Positions 43,476-52,002 of a stretch of DNA of 64,000 bases are shown here, one piece after another. The stretch's first letter is position 1; each line of letters starts with the position of its first letter. A model generated the notes under the pieces. That model had not been told where the DNA came from, ran no database searches, and saw nothing but the letters and a program-made list of their open reading frames with translations. The position numbers were made by a program, and so were the translations under genes. The DNA is from Sphingomonas mali NBRC 15500. GTDB taxonomy: Bacteria; Pseudomonadota; Alphaproteobacteria; Sphingomonadales; Sphingomonadaceae. The DNA lies in the NCBI RefSeq assembly GCF_001598415.1, contig NZ_BCYX01000013.1, positions 1 through 64,000 of the forward strand. The letters run 5' to 3'.

Positions 43476-46418
43476 ATGAAGAAATTCGAACTGCTTGCCG
43501 CGTCGGCTATCGCGCTGATCGCGGCCACGCCCGCGATGGCGCAGAATGCACCCGCGCCCGCGACGCCGGCCGTTGCACCGCAGGCTGACGATCAGGACCA
43601 GATTGCCGACATCGTCATCACCGCCCAGCGCCAGTCCGAAACGCTGCAGACCGTGCCGATCGCGGTGTCGGCGTTCAGCGCCGAGACGCTGAAAGAGCAG
43701 CAGATCAATACGACCAGCGATCTTCAGCTGACGCTGCCGAACATCACCTTCACCAAGGGTAACTTCACCTCGTCGTCGTCGTTCAACATTCGCGGCATCG
43801 GCGACCTTTGCGTCGGCGTCACCTGCGACGCCGCGACCGCGATCCACGTGAACGATGTGCCGGTGCTCGGTTCGCCGATCTTCCAGAACGAATATTTCGA
43901 CGTCGAGCGCATCGAAGTGCTGCGCGGGCCGCAAGGCACGCTGTTCGGCCGCAACGCGACGGGCGGCGTGATCAACTTCATCAGCGCCAAGCCCGATCTG
44001 TCGGGCATCCATGCCTCGGGCGACGTCGAATATGGCAATTACAACAGCGTCCGCGTCAAGGGCATGCTCAACATACCCTTGGGCGACATCTTCGGCGTTC
44101 GCGTCGCGGGCTATTATCTGAACCGCGATGGCTTCACCAAGAACCTGTCCACCAACAGCAACATCGACGGCCGCGATCAGTATGATGTCCGCGTGTCGCT
44201 GCGTTTCCAGCCGACCTCGAACACCACACTCGACATCGTCGGTCACTATTTCAAAGAAAATGACGATCGCTCGCGCATCCAGAAGCAGCTCTGCCATCGC
44301 GATCCGACCGGCGTGCTGGGCTGCTTGCCCGACCGTCTCGGCTTCGAGCAGGTCAATGGTGACGCGACGCTGGCCTCGGTGCTGACATCGAGCCAGTTCC
44401 TCAGGTTGCGCACCTCGACCGCGCCGCTCGCTGGTTTCGCGCTCGGCAGCGTCTATGGAACCGATGGCGACAGCTATACCGGCTACGTCAACCCGGCCGA
44501 CATGCGGACGGTCAACATCGACTCGCTGCCGACGTTCAAGACCAACGAGAAGCAGGTCCTGGTCAACTTCTCGCAGGATTTCGGGAAAGTGCTGTTCAAG
44601 CTGGACGGTGGCTATACCGAGGGCATGACTGACTCGTCGGTCGACTATAACGTCGGCATCGAGCGCTCATACGCAACCAACCCCGGCCTCAACCTGTTCA
44701 ACACCCTTGCCGGCGCCGGCCTTCTGGGCCCGGGTTACCAGGCGATCCGCAACATCCTGCTGCCCAACGGCAACACCTCGACCCTCTGTCAGTCGCTTGC
44801 CGAACCGACCGGCACCGGCGTCTATAGCGGTCACAAGGTCTGCGCGTCGACCAGCCTCGACTTCGACCGTTCGACCGCGAGCGGCAAACAGTGGTTCGGC
44901 GAAGGCATCATCTCGTCGAAGCTCGACGGACCGTTCAACTTCCTGGTCGGCGCGGGCTATCTCGACTATAAGGTCAAAGACAATAGTTATTATGTGAACT
45001 CGTTCGCGCTCGACTATGCAGCAGGCCTGCTCGGCGGGGGCGCCGGCAATGTTCTCGGCACGCCATTCTATCGCAACGACTCCGAATTCTACCATCTGAA
45101 GAGCTACGGCTTCTTCGGGGAAGCCTATGTAAACTTCAGCGACAAGGTGAAGCTGACCGGCGGTCTGCGCTACAACCACGACGAAAAGGACTATCAGTCG
45201 CGCACCAACCTGCTGAACTGCCCGGTTCCGGTGGGCGCCGCCAATGCCTATGCGGCGCCGGGTTTTGCCTGCTACGACGCCGATCCGTCACGTTCGGGCA
45301 ACCAGCCGCTGGCAATCAACAATGTCAGTTTCGGACGCCTGACTGGCCGCGCGGTTCTCGATTGGCAGATCACGTCGCGCAACCTGCTCTACGTATCCTA
45401 TTCGCGCGGCTATAAATCGGGCGGCATCAATCCGTCGCTGGCCGCTGGGTTCAGCGTCCCGCTGACCTTCGGCCCGGAAACGGTCAATGCATTCGAGATC
45501 GGCTCGAAGAATACCTTCCTGGGCGGCACGCTGCGCCTCAACCTCACTGCCTTCTATTACCAGTACAAGCAGCTCCAGTTGAGCCGTATCGTCGCGCGCA
45601 CCTCGGTCAACGATAACGTCGATGCCGACATCTACGGCGCCGAGGCGGAGGCGATCATCAAGCCGAGCAATTCGGTGCTGATCAATCTGACCGCGAGCTA
45701 TCTGCATACCAAGGTCGCCAGCGACAAGTTCCTTGGCAATCCGCAGGATCCGTCGGGCGGCCGCGCCGATGCAGTGATCATTAAGGATATCACCAACGGT
45801 TCGAACTGTGCGGTGGTGTCGAATTCGCGCAACGCGGCGATCTCGAATGGCTTCGTCAACTCGGCGAACGCCGCGATCAACGCCGGGGCGTTTGCGGCAC
45901 AAGGCATCCCGGCCCAACCGGGCAACCTCCAAGGCACGACGCCGATCCCGGGCACCAACACGACCGGCGCGTTCGGTGTCTGCGATCTTTTGACTGCCTT
46001 TGCCGCCGCCACCGCTGCCCCGGTAACCGTGCTGGGCTCGGGTGTCGCCGTGAACATCAAGGGCAACGAACTGCCGCAGTCGCCGCACTACAAATTCTCG
46101 GCGGGCATTCAGTGGACTGGCCAGCTGGGCAATGACTGGAACATTACCCCGCGCGTCGACCTGGCCTATACCGGCGGTTATTATGGCAGCATCTTCAACG
46201 GGAACGTCAACCGCATCCAGGGCTATGAGGTGATCAACGCCCAGCTCCAGCTGAACGGGCCGAGCGACAAATTCTATGTCCGCGCCTTCATTCAGAACGT
46301 GGCCAACAACAACGCGATCACCGGCCTCTACGTGACCGACCAGTCGTCCGGTCTGTTCACCAACGCGTTCACGCTCGAACCGCGCCGCTATGGTCTTGCT
46401 GCCGGCTTCAAGTTCTAA
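43476..46418 (+). CDS. TonB-dependent outer membrane receptor
   Basis: A 980-residue outer-membrane transporter. Signal peptide at ~1-23 ('LLAASAIALIAATPAMAQ'); TonB-box-like and plug region from ~45 ('IADIVITAQRQSETLQTVPI'); 'RIEVLRGPQGTLFGRNATGG' in the plug; a C-terminal beta-barrel ending with Phe ('LEPRRYGLAAGFKF'). The substrate is unknown; sphingomonads have dozens of such receptors for glycans, aromatics and siderophores. ATG 43476 is preferred over 43461 for its signal peptide. A clear rho-independent terminator follows. Confidence 0.95.
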   Translation: MKKFELLAASAIALIAATPAMAQNAPAPATPAVAPQADDQDQIADIVITAQRQSETLQTVPIAVSAFSAETLKEQQINTTSDLQLTLPNITFTKGNFTSSSSFNIRGIGDLCVGVTCDAATAIHVNDVPVLGSPIFQNEYFDVERIEVLRGPQGTLFGRNATGGVINFISAKPDLSGIHASGDVEYGNYNSVRVKGMLNIPLGDIFGVRVAGYYLNRDGFTKNLSTNSNIDGRDQYDVRVSLRFQPTSNTTLDIVGHYFKENDDRSRIQKQLCHRDPTGVLGCLPDRLGFEQVNGDATLASVLTSSQFLRLRTSTAPLAGFALGSVYGTDGDSYTGYVNPADMRTVNIDSLPTFKTNEKQVLVNFSQDFGKVLFKLDGGYTEGMTDSSVDYNVGIERSYATNPGLNLFNTLAGAGLLGPGYQAIRNILLPNGNTSTLCQSLAEPTGTGVYSGHKVCASTSLDFDRSTASGKQWFGEGIISSKLDGPFNFLVGAGYLDYKVKDNSYYVNSFALDYAAGLLGGGAGNVLGTPFYRNDSEFYHLKSYGFFGEAYVNFSDKVKLTGGLRYNHDEKDYQSRTNLLNCPVPVGAANAYAAPGFACYDADPSRSGNQPLAINNVSFGRLTGRAVLDWQITSRNLLYVSYSRGYKSGGINPSLAAGFSVPLTFGPETVNAFEIGSKNTFLGGTLRLNLTAFYYQYKQLQLSRIVARTSVNDNVDADIYGAEAEAIIKPSNSVLINLTASYLHTKVASDKFLGNPQDPSGGRADAVIIKDITNGSNCAVVSNSRNAAISNGFVNSANAAINAGAFAAQGIPAQPGNLQGTTPIPGTNTTGAFGVCDLLTAFAAATAAPVTVLGSGVAVNIKGNELPQSPHYKFSAGIQWTGQLGNDWNITPRVDLAYTGGYYGSIFNGNVNRIQGYEVINAQLQLNGPSDKFYVRAFIQNVANNNAITGLYVTDQSSGLFTNAFTLEPRRYGLAAGFKF

Positions 46419-46448
46419 AAAGGGAGGCGCCAGCCTCGCACTCTGAAA

Positions 46449-46480
46449 GGCTCCGGGGTCTACCCCCCGGAGCCTTTTTC
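46449..46480 (+). terminator. Rho-independent terminator after the TonB receptor
   Basis: Perfect stem GGCTCCGGGG (46449-46458) with CCCCGGAGCC (46465-46474), six-base loop, followed by TTTTTC. It ends the receptor transcript 31 bp after the stop. Confidence 0.95.
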
Positions 46481-46542
46481 TTGCTCTCGCCGATGCCGTG
46501 GCGGAAGAACCGCCCATAGGGCCGCCGCCAGGAGAGGATACG

Positions 46543-46932
46543 ATGATCGACAGTCTTCCCCGCGCCACGATCATCGCGGCAGAGCCGCAGCTTTATGTCA
46601 CGGACATCGCGGCGGCGGTCGATGTCTTTGCTCGCCAGCTCGGTTTCGCGCTCGCCTTTACCCATGGCGAGCCCGCTTTCTATGCGCAGGTCGTCCGCGA
46701 TGGCGCGCGGATCAACCTGCGCGCGTCGGACGGCCCGATCGGTTTTCGCGCCGACGAGCCCGATGCGCTATCGGCAACATTGACCGTCGACGATGCCGCA
46801 GCGCTGTTCCGCGAGTTCGAGGAGGCCGGCGTGACGTTCCACCAGCCGCTCCGCACCGAACCCTGGGGAGCGCGCACCTTCATCGTCGCCGACCCCGACG
46901 GCAATCTGCTCTGCTTCGCCGGAAAGGCTTAG
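46543..46932 (+). CDS. VOC (glyoxalase/bleomycin resistance) family protein
   Basis: A 129-residue VOC-fold protein with paired beta-alpha-beta modules. The first is 'PQLYVTDIAAAVDVFARQLGF' and the second ends 'GARTFIVADPDGNLLCF', where the metal-ligand Glu/Asp region lies. The start is ATG 46543, decided by AGGAGAGGATACG just upstream. The enzyme class (glyoxalase, dioxygenase or binding protein) cannot be told. It is convergent with fghA (4-bp overlap of coding ends). Confidence 0.85.
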   Translation: MIDSLPRATIIAAEPQLYVTDIAAAVDVFARQLGFALAFTHGEPAFYAQVVRDGARINLRASDGPIGFRADEPDALSATLTVDDAAALFREFEEAGVTFHQPLRTEPWGARTFIVADPDGNLLCFAGKA

Positions 46933-47768
46933 TTCAGCCGCGCCGCGTGCCAGGCGATATGGTCCGCCATGAAGGTCGAGATGAAATAATAACTGTGATC
47001 ATAGCCCGGCTGCATCCGCAGCGTCAGGTCGATCCCGGCGCGATGGCAAGCGTCCGCCAGCAATTCTGGCTTGAGCTGGTCGGCGAGAAACGCGTCGGCG
47101 TCGCCCTGATCGACCAAAATGTCGGGCACCCGCGCGCCGTCGTCGATCAGCGCGCAGGCATCATAGGACCGCCAATCGGCGCGATTCCCGCCGAGATAGC
47201 CGCCCAGCGCTTTCTCACCCCAAGGGCAATGAAGCGGAGAAACGATCGGCGAGAAGGCCGAGACGCTGCGAAAGCGCCCCGCGTTACGCAACGCGATCGT
47301 CAGCGCACCATGGCCGCCCATCGAATGCCCGGTGATGCCCTGGCGCGTCATGTCGGCCGCGGCGAACTCGGCCGCGATCAGCGCGGGGAGTTCGTCCTCG
47401 ATATAGGAGCGCATCCTGAAATTGGCTGACCAGGGCGCCTGGGTCGCGTCGACATAGAAACCCGCGCCCTTGCCGAAATCATAGGCTTCGTCATCAGGCA
47501 CGTCGTCGCCGCGCGGGCTGGTGTCGGGGGCGACGAAAATCACGCCGTGCTCGGCGCAGGCGCGACGAAACTCGCCCTTTTCGGTGACATTGGCGTGCGT
47601 GCAGGTCAGCCCCGACAGATACCAGAGGACCGGCAGCTGCGTGCCCGCCTCGTGCTCAGGCACGAACACCGAAAAGGTCATCGGCGTGCCGGTGGCGGCC
47701 GAGGCATGTTCATACACGCCCTGGACGCCACCGAAGGCGCGATTGCTCGATTTGACGGTCAGCGACAC
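46929..47768 (-). CDS. fghA: S-formylglutathione hydrolase
   Basis: Hydrolyses S-formylglutathione to formate and glutathione, the second step of formaldehyde detoxification. The nucleophile elbow is G-H-S-M-G-G in 'ITGHSMGGHGALTIAL', with the early 'YLSGLTCTHANVTEKGEF' and a terminal 'PGYDHSYYFIST' His. From GTG 47768 (four bases after the VOC stop) it is 279 residues, equal to FrmB. An upstream in-frame start at 47810 would overlap the VOC gene by 38 bp. It belongs to the operon adhC-VOC-fghA. Confidence 0.93.
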   Translation of the reverse strand: MSLTVKSSNRAFGGVQGVYEHASAATGTPMTFSVFVPEHEAGTQLPVLWYLSGLTCTHANVTEKGEFRRACAEHGVIFVAPDTSPRGDDVPDDEAYDFGKGAGFYVDATQAPWSANFRMRSYIEDELPALIAAEFAAADMTRQGITGHSMGGHGALTIALRNAGRFRSVSAFSPIVSPLHCPWGEKALGGYLGGNRADWRSYDACALIDDGARVPDILVDQGDADAFLADQLKPELLADACHRAGIDLTLRMQPGYDHSYYFISTFMADHIAWHAARLN

Positions 47769-47772
47769 GCGA

Positions 47773-48153
47773 TCAGCCCAGCCGATGAAGCCCGCACAGC
47801 TTGTTGCCATCGGGATCGCGCAGATAGGCGAGGTACAATTTCATGCCCGCCCCTTCCCGAACGCCCGGATCCTCCTCGATCGCGGTGCCGCCATTGGCGA
47901 CGCCGGCGGCATGCCAGGCATCGGCCTGCGCCGGACTGTCCATCGCAAAGCCGATCGTGCCGCCATTGGCGTGGCAAGCGGGCGCACCGTCGATCGGTGC
48001 GGTGACCATGAAGATGCCGCCATTGTGCAAATACATCAGCCGTCCCTTGGGATCGACGATGGCATCCTTCCCGCCGACCGCGCCGAACAGCGCGTCGTAG
48101 AATTTCTTCGATCGGTCGAGGTCGTTGCTGCCGACCATCATGTGTGAAAACAT
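47773..48153 (-). CDS. VOC family protein in formaldehyde operon
   Basis: A 126-residue VOC-fold protein, opening 'MFSHMMVGSNDLDRSKKFYDALFG' and closing 'YLRDPDGNKLCGLHR'. The Phe-Ser-His opening and closing His/Asp positions resemble glyoxalase I-like family members. It lies between adhC and fghA on the same strand. It may handle glutathione adducts of other aldehydes such as methylglyoxal, or serve as a glutathione-hydroxymethyl handling protein. This is inference from context. Confidence 0.88.
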   Translation of the reverse strand: MFSHMMVGSNDLDRSKKFYDALFGAVGGKDAIVDPKGRLMYLHNGGIFMVTAPIDGAPACHANGGTIGFAMDSPAQADAWHAAGVANGGTAIEEDPGVREGAGMKLYLAYLRDPDGNKLCGLHRLG

Positions 48154-48182
48154 GGTTTATCCTCCCAAGATGACTGCGTTTT

Positions 48183-49292
48183 TTAGAAGACCACGACGCT
48201 GCGGATACTCTCGCCCGCATGCATCAGGTCGAACCCTTTGTTGATCTCATCGAGCTTGAGGACATGGGTGATCATCGGATCGATCGCGATCTTGCCCTGC
48301 ATGTACCAGTCGACGATCTTGGGCACGTCGGTGCGGCCCTTGGCGCCGCCGAACGCGGTGCCGCGCCAGTTGCGCCCGGTGACGAGCTGGAACGGCCGCG
48401 TCGAGATTTCCTTGCCCGCCTCAGCCACGCCGATGATGATGCTGGTGCCCCAGCCGCGATGGCACGCCTCGAGCGCAACGCGCATGACGTCGGTATTGCC
48501 GGTCGCGTCGAACGTGTAATCGGCGCCGCCATCGGTCATCGCGACCAGGTGCGCGACCAGGTCGCCCTCCACCTTCTTCGGATTGACGAAGTCGGTCATG
48601 CCGAATCGCCGGCCCCATTCCTCCTTCGAATCGTTGAGATCGACGCCGATAATCTTGTCCGCGCCGACCATTTTGGCGCCCTGGATGACGTTGAGGCCGA
48701 TTCCACCCAATCCGAACACGATTACATTGTCGCCCGCCTGGACCTTCGCCGTCTTCACCACGGCACCCACACCAGTGGTCACGCCGCAGCCGATATAGCA
48801 ACTCGTCTGGAACGGCGCGTCCTCGCGAATCTTTGCCACAGCCATCTCGGGCAGGACGGTGAAGTTCGAGAAGGTCGAGCAACCCATATAATGAAAGATC
48901 GGCTGCCCCTTGTACGAAAAGCGCGTCGTGCCGTCGGGCATCAGCCCCTTGCCCTGCGTCGCGCGGATCGCGGTGCACAGATTGGTTTTGCCCGACAGGC
49001 AGCTTTTGCACTGCCGGCATTCGGGCGTGTAGAGCGGGATGACATGGTCGCCGGGCTTCACGCTGGTCACGCCGGGGCCGACCTCACGAACGATACCGGC
49101 GCCTTCGTGACCCAGGATGGACGGGAAAATCCCTTCTGAATCAAGGCCGTCGAGCGTGTAGGCATCGGTATGGCAAATGCCTGTCGCCATGATTTCGACC
49201 AGCACCTCGCCCGCCTTGGGGCCTTCCAGGTCGACCTCGACGATTTCCAGCGGTTTCTTCGCTTCGAATGCGACGGCGGCGCGGGTCTTCAT
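48183..49292 (-). CDS. adhC: S-(hydroxymethyl)glutathione dehydrogenase / class III alcohol dehydrogenase
   Basis: A 369-residue zinc NAD-dependent dehydrogenase (FrmA/AdhC) oxidising S-hydroxymethylglutathione to S-formylglutathione. Catalytic zinc residues are in '[14 protein letters not shown]' and '[13 protein letters not shown]'. Structural zinc Cys are in '[15 protein letters not shown]'. The Rossmann block is '[21 protein letters not shown]'. It heads the operon adhC-VOC-fghA. No FrmR-type repressor is adjacent. Confidence 0.97.
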   Translation of the reverse strand: MKTRAAVAFEAKKPLEIVEVDLEGPKAGEVLVEIMATGICHTDAYTLDGLDSEGIFPSILGHEGAGIVREVGPGVTSVKPGDHVIPLYTPECRQCKSCLSGKTNLCTAIRATQGKGLMPDGTTRFSYKGQPIFHYMGCSTFSNFTVLPEMAVAKIREDAPFQTSCYIGCGVTTGVGAVVKTAKVQAGDNVIVFGLGGIGLNVIQGAKMVGADKIIGVDLNDSKEEWGRRFGMTDFVNPKKVEGDLVAHLVAMTDGGADYTFDATGNTDVMRVALEACHRGWGTSIIIGVAEAGKEISTRPFQLVTGRNWRGTAFGGAKGRTDVPKIVDWYMQGKIAIDPMITHVLKLDEINKGFDLMHAGESIRSVVVF

Positions 49293-49676
49293 CGGTATCG
49301 GCTCCCTGGTTATCGCGCCCGCTTCTAATCACTGGCGCGGCGGGGGCAACCTCTCAGCATACCCTTAATTCGACAATCATGCGCCTGCCCGCTCACGAAT
49401 GGTCGAAGCGTCGGGAGGAGCGCCTGGAGATGGCGTCGGATGCTGCCAGTCGCACGCTCCGGACTGCAGGGATCGACACTGCCCACCGCCGGCACCGCGC
49501 TGACGCAAATCGGCGTCTCGCGTGTCGCAGTCATGTCATCTGTGCGTCAAAAGTCGGTCAGCGCCCTATCCTAAGGCGTGACAAGCGCAAAAAGGCAGCG
49601 CACAAGAGGCGCGCGCTCCATGAGGCGTAACGAGTCTGGGGCCGGAACACCGGCCAAATGAACAGGAAGGAATGCA
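49293..49676. other. 384-bp intergenic region, no supported gene
   Basis: It lies between divergent adhC and the SWIB gene. A 120-codon reading frame here (49268-49630) has an Arg-rich, non-conserved composition and overlaps adhC, so I do not call it. A small hairpin GGCCGG-AACA-CCGGCC (49640-49655) lies 22 bp before the SWIB start. Promoters for both genes must be here, but no hexamers stand out. Confidence 0.5.
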
Positions 49677-49937
49677 ATGGCTACTGCACCCAAGACCGGC
49701 GGAATTCACGCGCCCGTCACCCCGTCGCCTGAACTGGGCGCGATCGTGGGGACGGCGCCGCTGCCGCGCAGCCAGGTGATCAGCAAGGTGTGGGACCACA
49801 TCAAGAAGAACAATCTGCAGAACCCCGCCAACAAGCGCGAGATTCTGGCCGACGACAAGCTCAAGAAGGTCTTCGGCACCGACAAGGTCACGATGTTCGA
49901 GATGAACAAGCACATCTCCAAGCACGTCAAGGCGTAA
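49677..49937 (+). CDS. SWIB/MDM2 domain-containing protein
   Basis: An 86-residue stand-alone SWIB domain ('LGAIVGTAPLPRSQVISKVWDH', 'NPANKREILADDKLKKVFG', 'VTMFEMNKHISKHVK'). In eukaryotes SWIB belongs to chromatin remodellers; in bacteria it occurs alone or fused to topoisomerase I. A nucleoid-related role is plausible but untested. AGGAAGGA precedes the ATG. A terminator follows. Confidence 0.92.
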   Translation: MATAPKTGGIHAPVTPSPELGAIVGTAPLPRSQVISKVWDHIKKNNLQNPANKREILADDKLKKVFGTDKVTMFEMNKHISKHVKA

Positions 49938-49954
49938 GCCAGACCTCAAACCGG

Positions 49955-49993
49955 AAAGGGCGCCGCACGGGAGACCGCGCGACGCCCTTTTTG
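49955..49993 (+). terminator. Rho-independent terminator after the SWIB gene
   Basis: AAAGGGCG (49955-49962) pairs with CGCCCTTT (49983-49990), with an inner GC-rich stem, followed by a short T tract (TTTTTG overlapping the arm end). Confidence 0.8.
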
Positions 49994-50008
49994 CTTTCGG
50001 AAAAGCGT

Positions 50009-50641
50009 TCAGGCCGCGACGGGTTCCACCGGCTGCACGATCTGAATGCCCGACGCGTCGTCCAACGCCGCGCCGCGCACTGCCGCCGGCCGGGTCCGGC
50101 ACCGTTCGATATAGGCATCGATAAGTTCGCTCGGCGGGAAAGCTTGGCGTGCGAACGCCAGCGCGCTGCTGATCAGGAAATCTGCGCCCGAAAAATCGGC
50201 GCCCATCACATAGGAGCCATCCGCCAGCGCCCGCTCCAGCCTTTCGACGACCGCATCATAATTGCGCTGTTTGCGTGGTGCGCCGACCAGTTCACCCATC
50301 ATCGCGGCGAACATCGCCGGCTCCATCTCTGCCGCATACCAGGCGAGCCAGGTGAGGTAAGTACCGCGCTCCGGGGCCCCGACGCGCGGCCCCAGCCCGG
50401 CGTTCGGAAAAGCGTCGGTGAGATAAAGGAGGATCGCGACCGATTCGGCGACCAACGCACCGTCATGTTCGATCGCCGGCACGCGCTTGTCGGGGTGTGG
50501 ATTGGCGGGATCGGGAGCGCCCTCGCCGGTCATCGGCCGGAAGATCGACACCGGGCGGATTTCATAAGGCACCGCCAATTCCTCGAGCAGCCAGATCATG
50601 CGCGACGATCGCGATTGCGGGGCGTGGTAGAGAGTAATCAT
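50009..50641 (-). CDS. Glutathione S-transferase family protein
   Basis: A 210-residue cytosolic GST. The thioredoxin-fold N-terminus is 'MITLYHAPQSRSSRMIWLLEEL', with 'KRVPAIEHDGALVAESVAILLY' carrying the cis-Pro and Glu-Ser glutathione contacts; the helical C-domain contains 'GADFSGADFLISSALAFARQ'. The substrate is unknown. It is divergent from a WYL regulator across 117 bp, which contains a perfect 11-bp palindrome; that regulator is the likely controller. Confidence 0.92.
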   Translation of the reverse strand: MITLYHAPQSRSSRMIWLLEELAVPYEIRPVSIFRPMTGEGAPDPANPHPDKRVPAIEHDGALVAESVAILLYLTDAFPNAGLGPRVGAPERGTYLTWLAWYAAEMEPAMFAAMMGELVGAPRKQRNYDAVVERLERALADGSYVMGADFSGADFLISSALAFARQAFPPSELIDAYIERCRTRPAAVRGAALDDASGIQIVQPVEPVAA

Positions 50642-50709
50642 AGTGGCGGCTCCTTCGCTTCGAGGCGGCGGCCAATCGCCGCGCCCGATGAAAAGGCTTG
50701 TAAGCCGAC

Positions 50710-50735
50710 CCTACTGACAGCATCCTGTCAGTAGG
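50710..50735. promoter_or_regulatory. Perfect palindromic operator between gst and the WYL regulator
   Basis: CCTACTGACAG (50710-50720) and CTGTCAGTAGG (50725-50735) are perfect inverted repeats with the 4-bp spacer CATC. It lies 23 bp before the regulator ATG and about 70 bp before gst. This is the expected place for an autoregulatory operator of the adjacent HTH-WYL protein. Confidence 0.7.
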
Positions 50736-50758
50736 AAGTTGGGAGCATAGACCTAACC

Positions 50759-51451
50759 ATGCGCCGCGCCGATCGGCTGTTCCAGATCATCCAGATCCTG
50801 CGGCGGTCGTCGCGCCCGATCACGGCGCAGGATATCGCGGCGGAGATCGAAGTCTCTGCCCGAACGATCTATCGCGACGTCGCCGACCTGATCGGCCAGC
50901 GTGTGCCGATCCGCGGCGAAGCGGGTTTCGGCTACATCCTCGACGATGCGTTCGACATGCCGCCGCTGATGCTCACGCCCGACGAAATCGAGGCCGCCGT
51001 GCTCGGCGCGCAATGGGTGGCCGGACGCGGCGACCCGGCACTGGCGGCAGCCGCGCGCGACCTGATCGCCAAGATCACCTCGGTCGTGCCCGAGCGACTG
51101 CGGCCGTTCATCGCCGATCCCTCGATCGGCACGCCGCCCCGATCAAAGGTCCCACCCGACGCGATCGATCTGGGAATTGCCCGCACCTGGATCCGGGAGG
51201 GGCGCAAGATCCGCATCGATTATCGCGACGAGCACGGGCAGGTCAGCGATCGCGTGATCTGGCCGGTAATCGTCGGCTTTTTCGACCAGGCGCGAATGAT
51301 CGCCGCCTGGTGCGAACTGCGTCAGGATTTCCGCCACTTCCGCACCGACCGCATCGTCGCCGCCCAGTTTCTCGACGAACATTATCCCGCGCGTCCCGGC
51401 GAATTGCGATCGCGCTGGAAACGCGGGCTTGCGCAGCGGCATCGACCGTAG
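50759..51451 (+). CDS. HTH-11/WYL domain transcriptional regulator (YafY type)
   Basis: A 230-residue regulator. The N-terminal helix-turn-helix is 'RLFQIIQILRRSSRPITAQDIAAEI ... ISARTIYRDVADL'-like (residues ~4-45). The C-terminal WYL domain (~140-220) contains 'WPVIVGFFDQARMIAAWCEL' and 'DFRHFRTDRI'. WYL domains bind ligands or nucleic acid and control stress or defence genes. The perfect palindrome upstream, shared with gst, makes gst its likely target. No defence genes are nearby. Confidence 0.92.
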   Translation: MRRADRLFQIIQILRRSSRPITAQDIAAEIEVSARTIYRDVADLIGQRVPIRGEAGFGYILDDAFDMPPLMLTPDEIEAAVLGAQWVAGRGDPALAAAARDLIAKITSVVPERLRPFIADPSIGTPPRSKVPPDAIDLGIARTWIREGRKIRIDYRDEHGQVSDRVIWPVIVGFFDQARMIAAWCELRQDFRHFRTDRIVAAQFLDEHYPARPGELRSRWKRGLAQRHRP

Positions 51452-51462
51452 CGAGGGCTGGA

Positions 51463-51539
51463 TGGTGGTCCCGGAGGGACTCGAACCCCCGACGCCCACT
51501 TTAGGAAAGTGGCGCTCTATCCGGCTGAGCTACGGAACC
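51463..51539 (-). tRNA. tRNA-Arg (anticodon CCT)
   Basis: A 77-nt cloverleaf on the minus strand including an encoded CCA. Acceptor GGTTCCG (51539-51533) pairs with CGGGACC with one G-T. The D stem is GCTC/GAGC, and the anticodon stem CCACT/AGTGG holds loop TTCCTAA, giving anticodon CCT (reads AGG). The T arm has the normal TTCGAGT loop. It lies between the WYL regulator and DUF1178. No integrase or att duplication is next to it. Confidence 0.97.
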
Positions 51540-51573
51540 ACGCCGGGTCTGGTACCGGGCGCAAGTGAACCGG

Positions 51574-52002
51574 TCAATTGCAGGCTTCAGGCGGGACGAC
51601 CGGAAAGGGCAAGGGCGCGACCGGGACGCCCTCCTCGACCAGCGCCTTGGCCTCCTCGATCGAGGCCTGACCGTGAATCGGCGCATGATCTTCTTCACCC
51701 GAATGCATCGCCCGGGCACGCGACGCGAAGGCGGTGCCGACCCATTCGGAATTGGCCAGCGCCTGCTGCTGCACCTTGGCCAACGTCGCCATCGCGGCCT
51801 TCACTGCGGCCGGCGTGACGTCAGCCTGGCGATTGCCCTTGGCAGCGACATTGGGCGCCATCACGGCCTTTTCGATCGCGCTATTGCCGCACATTGGACA
51901 GCTGACCAGCCCGCGCCCGCGCTGGTCGTCATAGTCCGACGACGAGCCGAACCAGGCTTCGAACACATGGCCGCCGCCACATTTGAGGTCGAACACGATC
52001 AT
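51574..52002 (-). CDS. DUF1178 family protein
   Basis: A 142-residue DUF1178 protein. The N-terminal 'MIVFDLKCGGGHVFEAWFGSS' and the CPMCG motif ('GLVSCPMCGNSAIEKAVMAP') look like a zinc-ribbon. The middle is Ala/Lys-rich and helical ('FASRARAMHSGEEDHAPIHG'). Function unknown. Its ATG overlaps the stop of the nitrilase gene by 4 bp, forming the operon grxC-nitrilase-DUF1178, an arrangement typical of alphaproteobacteria. Confidence 0.92.
   Translation of the reverse strand: MIVFDLKCGGGHVFEAWFGSSSDYDDQRGRGLVSCPMCGNSAIEKAVMAPNVAAKGNRQADVTPAAVKAAMATLAKVQQQALANSEWVGTAFASRARAMHSGEEDHAPIHGQASIEEAKALVEEGVPVAPLPFPVVPPEACN

Noticed and set aside
51463..51539. tRNA-Arg(CCT) as integration site of a mobile element
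   Set aside because: No integrase, no duplicated tRNA end and no foreign gene block on either side.
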